In this document: positions 44,724-55,382 of the stretch, piece after piece | Layout of the letters: each line of letters starts with the position of its first letter | Position numbering within the stretch: the stretch's first letter is position 1 | Assembly: GCA_030407315.1 (NCBI GenBank) | Contig: JALQPE010003270.1 | Span: 36,520-100,519 of the forward strand | Direction of reading: 5' to 3' | DNA length: 64,000 nt | Source of the DNA: Asparagopsis taxiformis | Taxonomy: Eukaryota > Rhodophyta > Florideophyceae > Bonnemaisoniales > Bonnemaisoniaceae | Made by a program: the position numbers and the translations under genes | The notes under the pieces: model-generated | What the model saw: the letters and a program-made list of their open reading frames with translations, nothing else | The model's database searches: none | Told to the model about the DNA's origin: nothing

Positions 44724-45813
44724 TGTAGGACCTTAGCCCTTGTAGATGGATTGTACCTCCGAGGAGGATTAGAGGATAGGGGTAAGGCTTCGAACTCACG
44801 AGTGAGAGCGCCGATTCCACGAGGCTGACGCCTCGTGCGATCCTAGTAGCCCGAGGGCTGTGTCGGGTGGATCGATCCCTCGGAGCCCGGACACCTGTCT
44901 CCCAACCCGGTAGCGGGTGGTAGAGCGGGGTCCGGGAGGGCTGGATCTAACCTGCCGGAGGGACCTACCGGCCGTGGCCGTCCTCAACCCACTCAAGGGT
45001 TAACTAGGCACTTAGCGCGATGGATCCCCGCGGGGATTGTGGTCGCCTCCACGCGTGGTTTTCACACGACGTATTCCGCAACTGTGAAACCACTGACGGC
45101 AGCGGTCGGGACCGTTTGAAAAGCCTGCGGGCGTTGGCTTCGGTTGACCGGCTGGGGGTGCCAACCGACAGCACTCCCAGCCGGTAGCCTTGTCCCGGTG
45201 GGCGGAAGGCCCCTCCCGGTCGCCTAGCGGCGTTAAAAGAAGCGGGAAGGTTCTCCACTACCGTGGAGACGAAATGCCCTAGGGCAATCCACGTGCACTC
45301 CCGCCGGAGGAGGCTCGCGGCGGGCAATTGGGGAAATGTGCGAGCGATCCCCAATTGGAGATCAAAACGGAGCAGCGGGTATCCGGTAAGGGAACTGCCG
45401 CCGCCGTTTAGTTGTAAGTTAAACGACCACGGTCGAAAGATTTGGAACCGAGACGATCTGCCTTTATTGTAGCTTAGTGGTCAATCCGTTGACCTTAAAT
45501 GGTCAACGAGACTGCCGGGACCGGACCAGGACCAATGGTCCCGGTCCGGCGTCCAATGGACCTTGTGGGGTATTTATGTGGCCCAGGGGCCTTACAGAGT
45601 AAGCTGCTACGTTGCTACGTGTAAAATAATAGAAACGGCCAGCCGTAACGTACACGTGCACAACTGTAACGGGAGAATCCTCCCACTCGCACACGTGTGT
45701 GACTAATTGCGCCTATATCGCTACACGTTGCACGCTCGCCGAAGGGTCACGCGCAAGCAATGTGGCCCGGTGCCAATGCAAGGCGGCACGCGCCCATTCG
45801 CCCTTGGGCGACA
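44724..45813 (-). repeat. LTR of family C, inverted copy
   Basis: It is the inverse of 31921-33011 over its full length (1,090 bases), starting TGTAGGACC on the + strand and ending GGGCGACA. The antisense-type gene at 46139 starts about 325 bases beyond its inner edge, a layout like the 3' LTR end of elements A and B. It is therefore probably the 3' LTR of a truncated minus-strand element C. No second LTR is visible to the right. Confidence 0.7.
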
Positions 45814-46138
45814 ATTGCCTTGCCACGTCACCGCGGCCATTGATTCCCAACGCGGCTCTTCGCGGCTGATTTCCTATCGAGCACCCACTCACGCTCTCGA
45901 GCGTACCGCTTAAGCGACCCTTCCTGGCGCCCATTCCAGACGCCTGGAATTGTCCCTCCCGCGACCGCTCGCAGCGCAATACGGGACGAGTCCCACACTC
46001 TCCCCTTCTTAAACTGGCGCGCTCCTGCGCGCAGGTATCATGTATCCATCAACTCCCCCACCTTCTTTCTCTTCCTCCTCACAGCGACTCATCACTTCCG
46101 TTTCCCCTATCCCGATCCAATTCAGCGAGTGGGGAATC

Positions 46139-49100
46139 ATGACGCCTCCGCATCCCGACGCGAAAGGCGACGTCGACAACAACCCTCGGGAGTCTACTCG
46201 CTCGTTGCCTGCAACGAGTACTCCGACCAATACCGCCTCGGCGATGACAGCACGAGCGGCAGCCCATCAACCGTTGCCGGGCTCTTATCTTGACCTCTAT
46301 GCTCCTGCCGCAGCAGCCACGCAAGGCATTTCTGACCCTTATGCAGGGATTGAAGTGATGCCAAGTTATTACTATAACCACCCACGGCCGCGGCCTACGC
46401 GCGATTCTGTCATCCCCTCGGGTGTTTCGTATTTCACCCCCACAGGTGGTGGCAACCGCCCTTCGCGTTTTGGCTCCACAGCAGCCAGGAGGGATCAAAC
46501 TCAAGGTCGTCAGGGACGGAGCGTCTCCCCTTCGGTACCGACTCCGGCAAGGGTGCCGAGTGACGGTGGCCACGGTCGTCTCCCTGGGGAGTCATCTGCG
46601 GGAACCGTCGCGGCTCCAGCCGGGGGACAAGTATACTCCGCGTTGGCTCGCCTCGTTGGCGAAGCCGAATCTCCGGCCATGGCCGCCAAGTTGGGCGAAG
46701 TGTTAAGCATGGTCAACACTTTGCCCTCGGGCAAGACGGCAGACATCCCTGAACACTCCCAATTAACCGGGGGAACCCCGGAGTCCCATGGGGCGCGACG
46801 AGATCCCTATTATGGCTCACCGTCCCCGCGGGCGCCGCGGCCTTTATGGTTGAAACCTCCGGTAGCCCCGTCGGCTGGAGTTGCCCCTGGGCATGAGACG
46901 AGGGTGGTGGAGTGGATGCGGACGCTTCACACGCAACCCTTCATCCATCATCAAGACGCTTTTGGGCACGAACTCTCACGCGCACCCGGTTATCGCAGTT
47001 ACGAATCGTACGGCCGCCTGCCGTTGCGACGTCCCGTCCTGGAACGGTTCGAGTGTATCAAAGGGACTCACGGAGCCGCCGTGGCCGATCAGGTAATGCG
47101 CAAGCGCATGGAACATGGCCGATGCCGTATTACCATCCCGGCCAACTTCCCGAGCGACGTGTATCACCTCAGTGAACCAGAAGACGAACCAATGGTTCGA
47201 ATGATCGCCCGTTGGATCAAATTAGACCAACTTGGGGCGTTGGTTGACGATTTCGCTGAGGTGGATATTCGTCTACTGGCGGACCAGGCTCCGATGTTCC
47301 CAGTGCGCTGGATTCGCCAGCGGTGGGGTGGGGAGTATCGCGACGAACGTCGGCGCACGTTTCCTCAAACAAGTAACCAACCGCTGCATCTCCGGCCGGG
47401 TCCGCGGGGTTACGTCATAACGTTCAAGGACGTCGAGTACGTGCGCATCCCGACCAGGTTGCGCCGACGTTACTATGCTCGCATACCCCGTTGGATGGAA
47501 ATCCCCGAATGGGAGGTCTTGTTCCCGATGCCGCTCGTGTACCGCTATGCAGCGTCACACCTGGTGAGCTCGGACGGGGGTACCCTCGCGAGGGTTTTGG
47601 ACAAGATGGCCCATACGGAGTGGGTGTGCTACTACGCCGCGACGTGGTTGGAGAATATTGTGGCGCAAAACCGCATGCACCAGGTCCCTGAGGAGATGTT
47701 CAAGAAGATACGCTCTTTGGGCGTCGAGGCACCCATCTGGCCTAGCGGACTCATCCGCAATTTCGAGTGCTTCGATGTCACGCCCGAGTTGCTCGAGCAT
47801 TTCTATCGTTTGCACGAAACATTCCCGTGGGAGACGGTGGACATCGTGCCGCTACCCAATTCCCCTTACGAACCGACGCGTCGGCTGAGCAAGTGGGTAC
47901 CGATGGACCCGGTCTCGCATTCGATCGACTTATCGTCGTACCTGTTCGGAGTACGCCTCGAGTTGGGCATCCCCCTTAGGGTCCTCGAATACACTGCCGC
48001 GCAACCCCTTATGGGAGGTTGGATGGCCAGGGGGTAGGATTACGTTACCCTAGGGCGACTCGTGGAGGACTGTATATCATATCAAACCCATGGCGGCCGT
48101 CCTCTCCTTCCGCGGGAAGAAACGGGCTTGCCCGTCACGGTTCCCAGGTCAGCGCATCCTCCGGCGGCCACAGACGCGTCGGCAGAAATGGACACCGTTG
48201 AGCCTGTCCCAGCTGATTCAGCCGGTCCGTCTTCGGCTACTCGGCCGCGGCCGTCTGACCGTTCCCTCTCATCCGACATGACCGCGCATGCTTCGGCCTT
48301 GGAGAAGCGTGTGGAAGAGCTCCAGCGCGCGGTGTCTGCGGGCCGAGAGCGATTGGCGCAAAGCGAAGCGGCGCGAGTGTCAGCCGAAGCTGCCTTGGCG
48401 ACGGTTAAGGGCGAGAAGGAAACTCTGCGAGCAGAGTTGATGGCTGAGAACACGCTGCTGAAGCGAAAGCACGATGACTTGTTCAAGAGCCGGCTGGGGT
48501 ACGCGCGTGATTTGGCGGAACAAGAGTTAGCCCTGCAGGGCGCGCTCTGTCAGGTCTGGGATCTGCACCAGCAGTCCAACACGATATGCGCTAGGGCCGC
48601 ACGCGCCATTATGACGGTAGAAGACCTACGTGTTCGCCAAGCGGACGTGGAAGGGTCACGCCCTCTCCCTGGTAACGCGCTCGCGCGTGCCTTCCCAGGT
48701 ATGGCGTTCTTACACGGGCGGGGGGTCCCCGCCGCGTCACCCTCGGGTGCAGCGACTGCTACGGCGGCCACGTCTGAAGAGACGATAACAGCCCTTCTTG
48801 GTGCGGTTACGGCCGCGCGAGCCGTGGCCAACGCTCCGACACCGTCGGCTAGGGGCGCTTCCGATGCGGTAGCGTCGGGTGGTTCTGCTCCGGCCGACCC
48901 AATGGCAGTCGAAGCTGTCAAGGCGACGACCTCGGTCGCTCCTGCCCCGACAGCAGCGGGAACTGCTACGGCTGTGGCTGTGGTCGAACCCACCAAGAGT
49001 AAGCCAACCTCCGCGGTTCCTACCCCTACGGCGACGGGTGTTACTGGTGTCGCCACCGCTGGGGGTACTGAAAAAGAGTTTGAGGGCATAAAGGAGGCAA

Positions 49101-49387
49101 CTCCTAAACCCACTGACGCAACCTCCCCGGATGGAGAGTCCGTGCAAGTCGTTGAAGACCCTCGATCGCCCACGCGCGCCACGCGTCGCCTCAATGTGAC
49201 GTCACCGGTGGCGACAGTCGCGGCCGCAGTGGCGGCGGCGGGGCAACGAGTCGCCCGAAGGCGTAAAAGGGCTCAGCCCTCTTCCCTTCAGCGAGCGTGG
49301 GGTCTCCAATTAACAAGGACAGGCCGACTCGTCGGACTCGTACGCGCCGTTAGTCGCAGCCCGTTCGAAGCGCGTAGTAGCAGCTGA
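46139..49387 (+). pseudogene. Distant homologue of the antisense accessory gene (element C)
   Basis: A single frame is interrupted only by TAG at 48035-48037, where the codons after it continue the similarity; CAG to TAG would explain it. An upstream ATG at 46040 is in frame but precedes pyrimidine-rich, leader-like sequence, so I prefer 46139. The conserved core aligns with the A and B copies: ITIPANFPSDVYHL, a GYVITFKDVEYV segment, PMPLVYRYAASHL, HTEWVCYYAATWL and a FPWETVDIVPLP segment. A coiled coil (about 48290-48500) and an Ala/Thr/Pro-rich, then basic, C-terminus follow, as in A and B. The function is unknown. No gag or pol lies nearby. Confidence 0.7.
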
Positions 49388-50825
49388 TACCCTAAGGTAA
49401 TCTTTGACAGTTAATACCCGCGTATAGAGAGCCATTGTAGGTGTGCGACAATAAAGCTGAGTTTCCAAATGAGTTCCTTTATGCAACGAGGGTAGGAATT
49501 ACGCATCACCTAACCCCTGCTACAAAAGAGGTCCCTCGGGAGTCGGATGAAAACTCACCCCGTGGGTGGGAAGCCGTGTCCCGGGGGCTATGATGTGCCA
49601 TAATAATGGCCGTTAGCGATGGCCTTCGCCGCTAGTCGCCTTATGCTCTTGGGCGATTCGTGGCTACGGCCTTCGCTGTTGCGCGAATTCAACTGAATTC
49701 GCCATCCGAATTGACGCTCTCTTGCAAGACGTCATTGCTTTTGTCAGGCGGCTCGATAGCCGCAGTGACAATCTTTACCGGCGAGCCGGTGACTGAGAAT
49801 CGCTCTCGCGCCTTGAACAGGCAATAGAATTCCCACTGGACTGGAGTCGATGTGTCTTGCGACCATCCACGCACGCGTGTCGAGAGTTCCAAGGTACGTG
49901 CATCCCCTCGCGGATAATTACATTCTGCCGCTGCTCTGAAGGCAAGTGCAAAATATCTCCAAGTCCGAAGACGAATGTTGTGCCGCATCGCAATTTGTTC
50001 AGAGTTACCGCGGGTAGGGCTGCTGCCAGTCGCGGGCGACGCTAATGTCATCGCCTTCTGTACTAGTTAGGAGAATTGGCCGCCATCGGTGATAGGGCAC
50101 TCGACTTAGGCGAAATACTCTCGAGCGCGGCGACCTCGAAATGGATGATGACCTAGGCCAATTGGTTTTCCAAGTCGCTAGCGACGTTCAGCGTACTCAG
50201 GAGTGCCCGTGCGCGAGTTTTCAAGGACAATGGAGGACACTACATTAATGTAAACTGAGGTTATTGTGTTTCACCCTCAGGTTGCATCTTGCCCAATTTC
50301 GCAGATGACACATTTTTGTAATGCCCAATTTGGCCTGGGAGCAGATCGCCGAAATTTTCTAAGTCCAAGGACGAATATTAAATCGCAACGCCACTCGCTC
50401 GAAACCATAGCGAACAGAACCGTCGGGAGTCGTTGGGAATGCTGGCGTTGACGCCTTCCGAAAGAGTTAGCAAAACTAGTCGTAATCGGCGTTAGAACGT
50501 CCCGCGAAAGTGGGTCCTACGCAGGTGCGTTACCCTTGCCGCGGGTGTTCGGCCTAGGCCAACTGTTTTTCCAAGCCGCTGGTGCTGTTCAGCATACCCT
50601 AGAGTGTCCATGTGCGGATTTTCAAGCCCATCGGGGGACACTACATTAATGCAAATCGAGGGTGACTGCCCCGCACCTTCAAGCTTCTCCCTCCAAATTG
50701 ACCCTATTTAGGGGTATTGAATTTTGCAGTTTGCCATTTGCTATCAGGGCAGTTTGCAAAGTTTTCCCTAAGTCTCGGGCGTAATTCGCTTCTGGTCCCG
50801 GCCCACTACGGTGTTGAGAATGAAA
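49388..50825. repeat. Diverged tandem duplication with a period of about 400 bases
   Basis: CCTAGGCCAA followed by TTTTCCAAG and later GGACACTACATTAATG occurs at 50152-50254 and again at 50553-50655. A second motif, AAGTCC then GACGAAT, occurs at about 49958, 50360 and, partly, 50770. The offset is about 401 bases. A 120-codon minus-strand frame at 49689-50051 has no recognisable family. It may be a satellite-like or decayed element interior. Confidence 0.5.
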
Positions 50826-50828
50826 ACA

Positions 50829-51178
50829 GACAGTAAATTTACTGTCTGAGACAGTAAAAATTACTGTCTGGCCAAGACAGTGCGCGGAGACAGTAAAATT
50901 TACTGTCTGGAAATTTCAGAATACTGCTGCAGCAGTAAACTGGCACGAAATCTGGACAGTACCAAAAACAGTAAAATTTACTGTCCAGAACAGTAAATTT
51001 TACTGTCCGGAAGTGTTGCCGCCAGACAGTATGTGCAGACAGTACATTTTACTGTCTGAGACAATACATTGTACTGTATTACTGCACTGTCTGGGGAAAT
51101 CTGTAGACAGTAGTGTAGATAGCAAATTGTATTGTCTGCGGGTAGTACCGTGCATTGTTTGACAACACTGTCTGGTGG
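50829..51178. repeat. Cluster of ACAGTAAA/TTTACTGT palindromes
   Basis: About 350 bases hold roughly ten inverted or single copies of ACAGTAAA(A)TTTACTGT and variants such as GACAGTACATTTTACTGTC. Perfect copies lie at 50830-50845 and near 50891, 50970 and 50992. The array decays to the right (51100-51178). No gene overlaps it. It lies about 500 bases upstream of the next gene and could be a protein-binding array or a foldback-element core. Confidence 0.8.
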
Positions 51179-51705
51179 AGTGGACTTAGAGGAAATATGG
51201 AGCATAGTGTTGGTGTGAAGGTAAATATTGGAATGGTGTGTGGTATACGACTATATTAATTGTGATGGTGCTTTACAGATAGTTGGGTGCGGGGAAGCTA
51301 GATGCTGAATAGGACGTTGGAGAAAGGAAGATTGGGAGAACAGAACATATCTGGTTTGTCTCACCGTAAGGAGAGAATGTACATAGTAGCTATAATATGT
51401 TGAGTTTAGCATTTCAAATTATACCTATCTATCTTTGCATTGAAAGTGTCTAGTAGGAGACGTCAGTCTGGTAGCGAGGTGTGGTATGCACAGGACGTGG
51501 GTGGTGGCAAAGGAAAGAATACGCACCATCCACCACTAAATTATGAAAAATAACCGTTACGGAGCACTGGGAAGCATTATTATTATGTAGAGTAGACCAG
51601 GATGGATGCATCCACTGAAATGATATTTGCTACAACACTGCTGTACTAAGCGTGACATCCTTCAAAGCAATTCTCCTTTTAGCAAACTCCAATTGCAAGG
51701 TCAAG

Positions 51706-53232
51706 ATGAATCCCGAAACCTCCGTAAGCATCGCCGCATTTTCCGAAATAACGCGTGAGGGCTTTTCGAACATCACTGCAGAGTTGAAAGCCCTGAGTGA
51801 TAAAATGGATGCCGTCGAGAAGAGCACCATTCAATTACGCGAGACTCTCGGAAATGTCGCCAAGACTGTCTCCATGCTAAACACCGATATGCAGGAGGTC
51901 AAGAGCATCGTCGATGGGCTTCTGAGCCAGGGACAAGGACATCCGAAGAAGATCGCCTCCGAGAAGGACAGGGAACGTCTCCGCATTGCGCAGGATGCGG
52001 AGAAATCGTTCACGTTCGAAATGGTGTGTGCTGTGCTGTGTGCTGTTGTTCCAACGTACACGAAGGCAATGGTGGATAAGAGGGATAGGCATTTCAACGG
52101 ATGCCAGCTAATCAATACGCTGATGTTCGCCAGGCAGAGCAATGAGCGAAAGGATGTGTTCAATAGGACGCTTGCCGGCCGGAACCACATTGAATTGCGC
52201 TGCCAAGTTGTGACCTCTTTAATCAAGAATACGTGTCAAAACAATTCTTTCAGAGAGGGAGGAGACCGTTCCAGCTCCAATGGAACGTCGGAAGGTATCG
52301 AACGGTGGAGGGCGCGGGGGTATGTGACTACCGGGACCATTGAGGAGACAATTCGCGGAACGGACTCTGCTCGCATGGATGGAATGCATGGGACGTCCGA
52401 GGGAAGTGATGGGGCCGCTCGAAAGCAGAAGCGAAGAAAGGTTGGAGACAATGGGCCGTTGCACAGAAAGGAGGTAGGCATCACTGTGACGAAATCGGCA
52501 CTCACAGCAGTGACCGGGTTTATGAACAAGTCCAGAGATCATGTGCGAAACCGGTTCATCCGAGATCTTGGATTCGTTCTATACAGTGGGTTTCAAGGTT
52601 CAGTCCGAATGGAGCATCATTTGCACGACGGTGGGCTGGACATTGAGTCAGTTCCAAGTCTGTACTCGGCGCAGAGGAAAATGAATGCAGCGGAGCGTGC
52701 AGCAATGGATGACAAGAATATGAAGATTCTTCGCGACTTCATTGCAGTGCGAAAAGAAATGCTATTCAAAGTCGAGTACGAAGTTCAAATAATTGGAGAA
52801 CCGGACAAGAGGTTTTTGACTAGGAGGATCAATTTAGTAGAGGTTGCACTGAACTTTGCAGTCGCCTACACGCAATGTTCTGATAAGAACATGTTCCTGC
52901 GACGTTCAGAATACTCCTTGCAATTCATCTACATACTTGCATACGGGTTCCGAACGATTTTGAAATTTCAAAGTGGAACAGAGGTGGAAGGAGCGCAAAT
53001 CCGGGAAATCAATGAAGCAGTGAAACTGCTTCTTCCCGGGGAGCGGGTGAGTAGTCGGTTCATGAATGAGGAGGTTTTGACTATATCGCGTGATAGATAT
53101 GAAGAACTGAACGTAGACGATGGGGGGGAATCAGTGCTGGAGGAGAGCTTCAGGTCTATGGAAGAGGACGGAGGAGATGCAGAATATGTGAAGGTATTCG
53201 TCGATGATGAAATCGAGAATGAAGGGGAGTAG
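51706..53232 (+). CDS. Unrecognised nuclear-type protein with N-terminal coiled coil
   Basis: I prefer ATG 51706 (protein of about 508 codons) to an in-frame codon at 51652, because the added residues are hydrophobic and unlike the rest. Residues about 10-75 form a heptad-rich coiled coil (LKALSDKMDAVEKS). A conserved-looking helical segment with MVCAVLCAVVPTYTK follows, then a low-complexity Gly/Arg/Ser linker with the basic cluster RKQKRRKV (a possible nuclear localisation signal), a second globular part, and a strongly acidic tail. No enzyme motif is visible. It lies between the palindrome cluster and the Tudor-like gene, and converges on the latter with about 275 bases between them. Confidence 0.7.
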   Translation: MNPETSVSIAAFSEITREGFSNITAELKALSDKMDAVEKSTIQLRETLGNVAKTVSMLNTDMQEVKSIVDGLLSQGQGHPKKIASEKDRERLRIAQDAEKSFTFEMVCAVLCAVVPTYTKAMVDKRDRHFNGCQLINTLMFARQSNERKDVFNRTLAGRNHIELRCQVVTSLIKNTCQNNSFREGGDRSSSNGTSEGIERWRARGYVTTGTIEETIRGTDSARMDGMHGTSEGSDGAARKQKRRKVGDNGPLHRKEVGITVTKSALTAVTGFMNKSRDHVRNRFIRDLGFVLYSGFQGSVRMEHHLHDGGLDIESVPSLYSAQRKMNAAERAAMDDKNMKILRDFIAVRKEMLFKVEYEVQIIGEPDKRFLTRRINLVEVALNFAVAYTQCSDKNMFLRRSEYSLQFIYILAYGFRTILKFQSGTEVEGAQIREINEAVKLLLPGERVSSRFMNEEVLTISRDRYEELNVDDGGESVLEESFRSMEEDGGDAEYVKVFVDDEIENEGE

Positions 53233-53507
53233 TATCGGATGAAACCAGTTTCGGTGTAGTAGACGAAGAATGAAGAAATAAAATTTCTGTTGAGGTGAAT
53301 TTTGTAATAGATGGAAGTAGATAGATGCGAGACATCAGGAAACCAGTCAGACGATAGTGTCAAGTCGAAGGAACAGCGCAGAGACAGGTAGTGGAATAGT
53401 CGAAGTAGGAAGGGGCGAGGGTATCCGTCTTTACTAGAAATTGATGGCCACAGGAGCTCTAGAATGGAATACCCAGGAACAGGATAACTACGGATAGGTG
53501 TGCTTTA

Positions 53508-54869
53508 TCATTTTTGCTCCGGACTGCAGGTGGCAGGTGGAGGAGAGGGTGGGTGGGTAGTGTCTGAATCCGCATTGAAGCCAAGACGAGAGATAGCCTC
53601 ATAGCCAATGTCTTCAAGCTCCTGGCATATAGTAGTACCACTGAAAATACAGCAAGGTAAGCGTAGATGTAGTGTACCAAACGTCTCTGCGGTTGATAGA
53701 GGCTGGAAAGTGCTGTAACAAGCTCGGCGCTGAATACGTCTCCACAGTAACGAAAACGTTGCTCCATAAGTAACAGTAGCCTTATCACGTAGGTGGAAAG
53801 AGTCCACGATGCTAGACTGTGATAGTTGGCTAAGACATAGGGGATGTAAAAATGTATTGTTGACATGGTCAAACTCGTAGGAGTCTCTGCAAAGAACTGT
53901 CATACGTTGGTCTGGGCTGGACAGGACGTAAGCAGATGAGCCGACGAGAAATGCGGAAGAAGGAGCATCATGAGAGCAGTCAACGTCGACTAGATTTCCT
54001 AAAATTCGGACAATCGATGAGCTGCCTCCATCGCGTTCCGCCCTGCTCTTCACCAATATTTTCTGGAACCCGTGTTGCGAGGTACCTATGGAGTCACATA
54101 GTGCCTGAAAGGTGGGGAAAATGATGGAAAGATCCGACTCATTTCCAGAGGGAAAGGTGATGTCCTCAAAGGACGGCAGGAAGAGAACATCACGATTCTC
54201 TTTCGCCTTGCATTGAATGGCAATAGTGCGGAATTGAGCAAGGGAGCAGTCAGCCTGTACTCTGATTTCTTCTTGCGATGTTTGTCGCATTCCCCTGGAG
54301 TGCTCGGATTTTGTCATCCGGAGGGAGAGGGGCTTGTCCGTGTACACACCAAGCTTCTGAAACAGAATGCTACATACAGTCAGAGCAGAGGAGGTCATGG
54401 AGCTGTTGGAATCGAATGGAGGGGGAAGAGGATGTTTGGCAGCTGACTCCAGCTTTTCCAATCTTGCCAGCATTTCTGCTATGGTCTTCTTCATTTGATC
54501 CGCAGTGCAATCTTGAAGGATGCCGCGGTGGCGGTGGCGAGTGTGGTCAATGCCGTAGTCCGGGTCTCTCTCTGCTGGGGATGCAGGTGAGTCCATACTG
54601 CGAAGCTCACCACTTCGCCACGGGAGAACCCTTCCGGAATCCTTGTCGACGAGCTCGTTACGATCTGAAATCTTGACTTGAGAAAGGGTAGAGTCGAAAC
54701 CATATTCAGCTTTGTATTCGAGCAATGCATGGAGGAATGGGTCTGTTTCGGTCTTGACCTGAGTAATTTCCTTGACGATTGCAGACCACCACACAATTTT
54801 TCGTTTCCTCCCAAACGGCCGAAGTTCCCATTGAACTTCTATAACGTCGTTTGGAGCGAGAGGAAGCAT
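53508..54869 (-). CDS. Protein with possible Tudor-like N-terminal domain
   Basis: The frame has 453 codons from ATG 54869. The first 85 residues have short beta-type runs around KIVWWSAIVKEI and ALLEYKAEYGF, spaced like the strands of Tudor/PWWP-type barrels (a WW-A-V strand followed by an aromatic strand), so it may bind methylated lysine or arginine. A Ser/Pro linker and a short helical segment (TADQMKKTIAEMLARLEKLE) follow. The C-terminal 270 residues match nothing I know. It is transcribed away from the ParB-methyltransferase gene, about 510 bases between starts, so a shared promoter is possible. The Tudor assignment is weak. Confidence 0.65.
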   Translation of the reverse strand: MLPLAPNDVIEVQWELRPFGRKRKIVWWSAIVKEITQVKTETDPFLHALLEYKAEYGFDSTLSQVKISDRNELVDKDSGRVLPWRSGELRSMDSPASPAERDPDYGIDHTRHRHRGILQDCTADQMKKTIAEMLARLEKLESAAKHPLPPPFDSNSSMTSSALTVCSILFQKLGVYTDKPLSLRMTKSEHSRGMRQTSQEEIRVQADCSLAQFRTIAIQCKAKENRDVLFLPSFEDITFPSGNESDLSIIFPTFQALCDSIGTSQHGFQKILVKSRAERDGGSSSIVRILGNLVDVDCSHDAPSSAFLVGSSAYVLSSPDQRMTVLCRDSYEFDHVNNTFLHPLCLSQLSQSSIVDSFHLRDKATVTYGATFSLLWRRIQRRACYSTFQPLSTAETFGTLHLRLPCCIFSGTTICQELEDIGYEAISRLGFNADSDTTHPPSPPPATCSPEQK

Positions 54870-55382
54870 GTTGGGATAGCTATGGGATAGAATTGTTGTA
54901 TTAGTGAAAGCCTAACCGTTACCTTCTGCTAAAGAGTAGTATATACTAGGAGGATTGGAAAGGTCCAGAAGAGATGTTTAGGTGGTGTAGAAATAGAATG
55001 GACAATTGACAAAATTGACACGTCAGTGTGGATGATGTCTGCCATGAACTGATTGCAGCATAAAATTTGATGTGAATAATCGTTCTAGAAGTGAATGTCG
55101 GATGCATACGATTGGACTACAAAGATACGCTTAGAGATGTTACGGGGCCCAATAAATTGCATGGAAAAATATTTTGAGTATTACTTTAGTATTACATTGA
55201 TTATTGAGCTAACAGTCGATGTAGTTATCTTGTAAAGGTTCGGACAGGGGTGGAAAGGAAACAGCCACCGAAGTGCTACCACTCGCTGACACTTTGTTTT
55301 AAACAACCAACTTCTGCTTTGCGCCACCCTGGTCAAGCAGCAACCAACTATCCCTTTCTTAAAAACTCTACCTTTGTTCGCC
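54870..55382. promoter_or_regulatory. Divergent intergenic region, probable bidirectional promoter
   Basis: This 513-base AT-rich gap lies between two divergent starts. TATATACT occurs near 54939-54946 and pyrimidine-rich sequence precedes the ATG at 55383. No repeats. Shared control of the two genes is inferred only from spacing. Confidence 0.4.
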
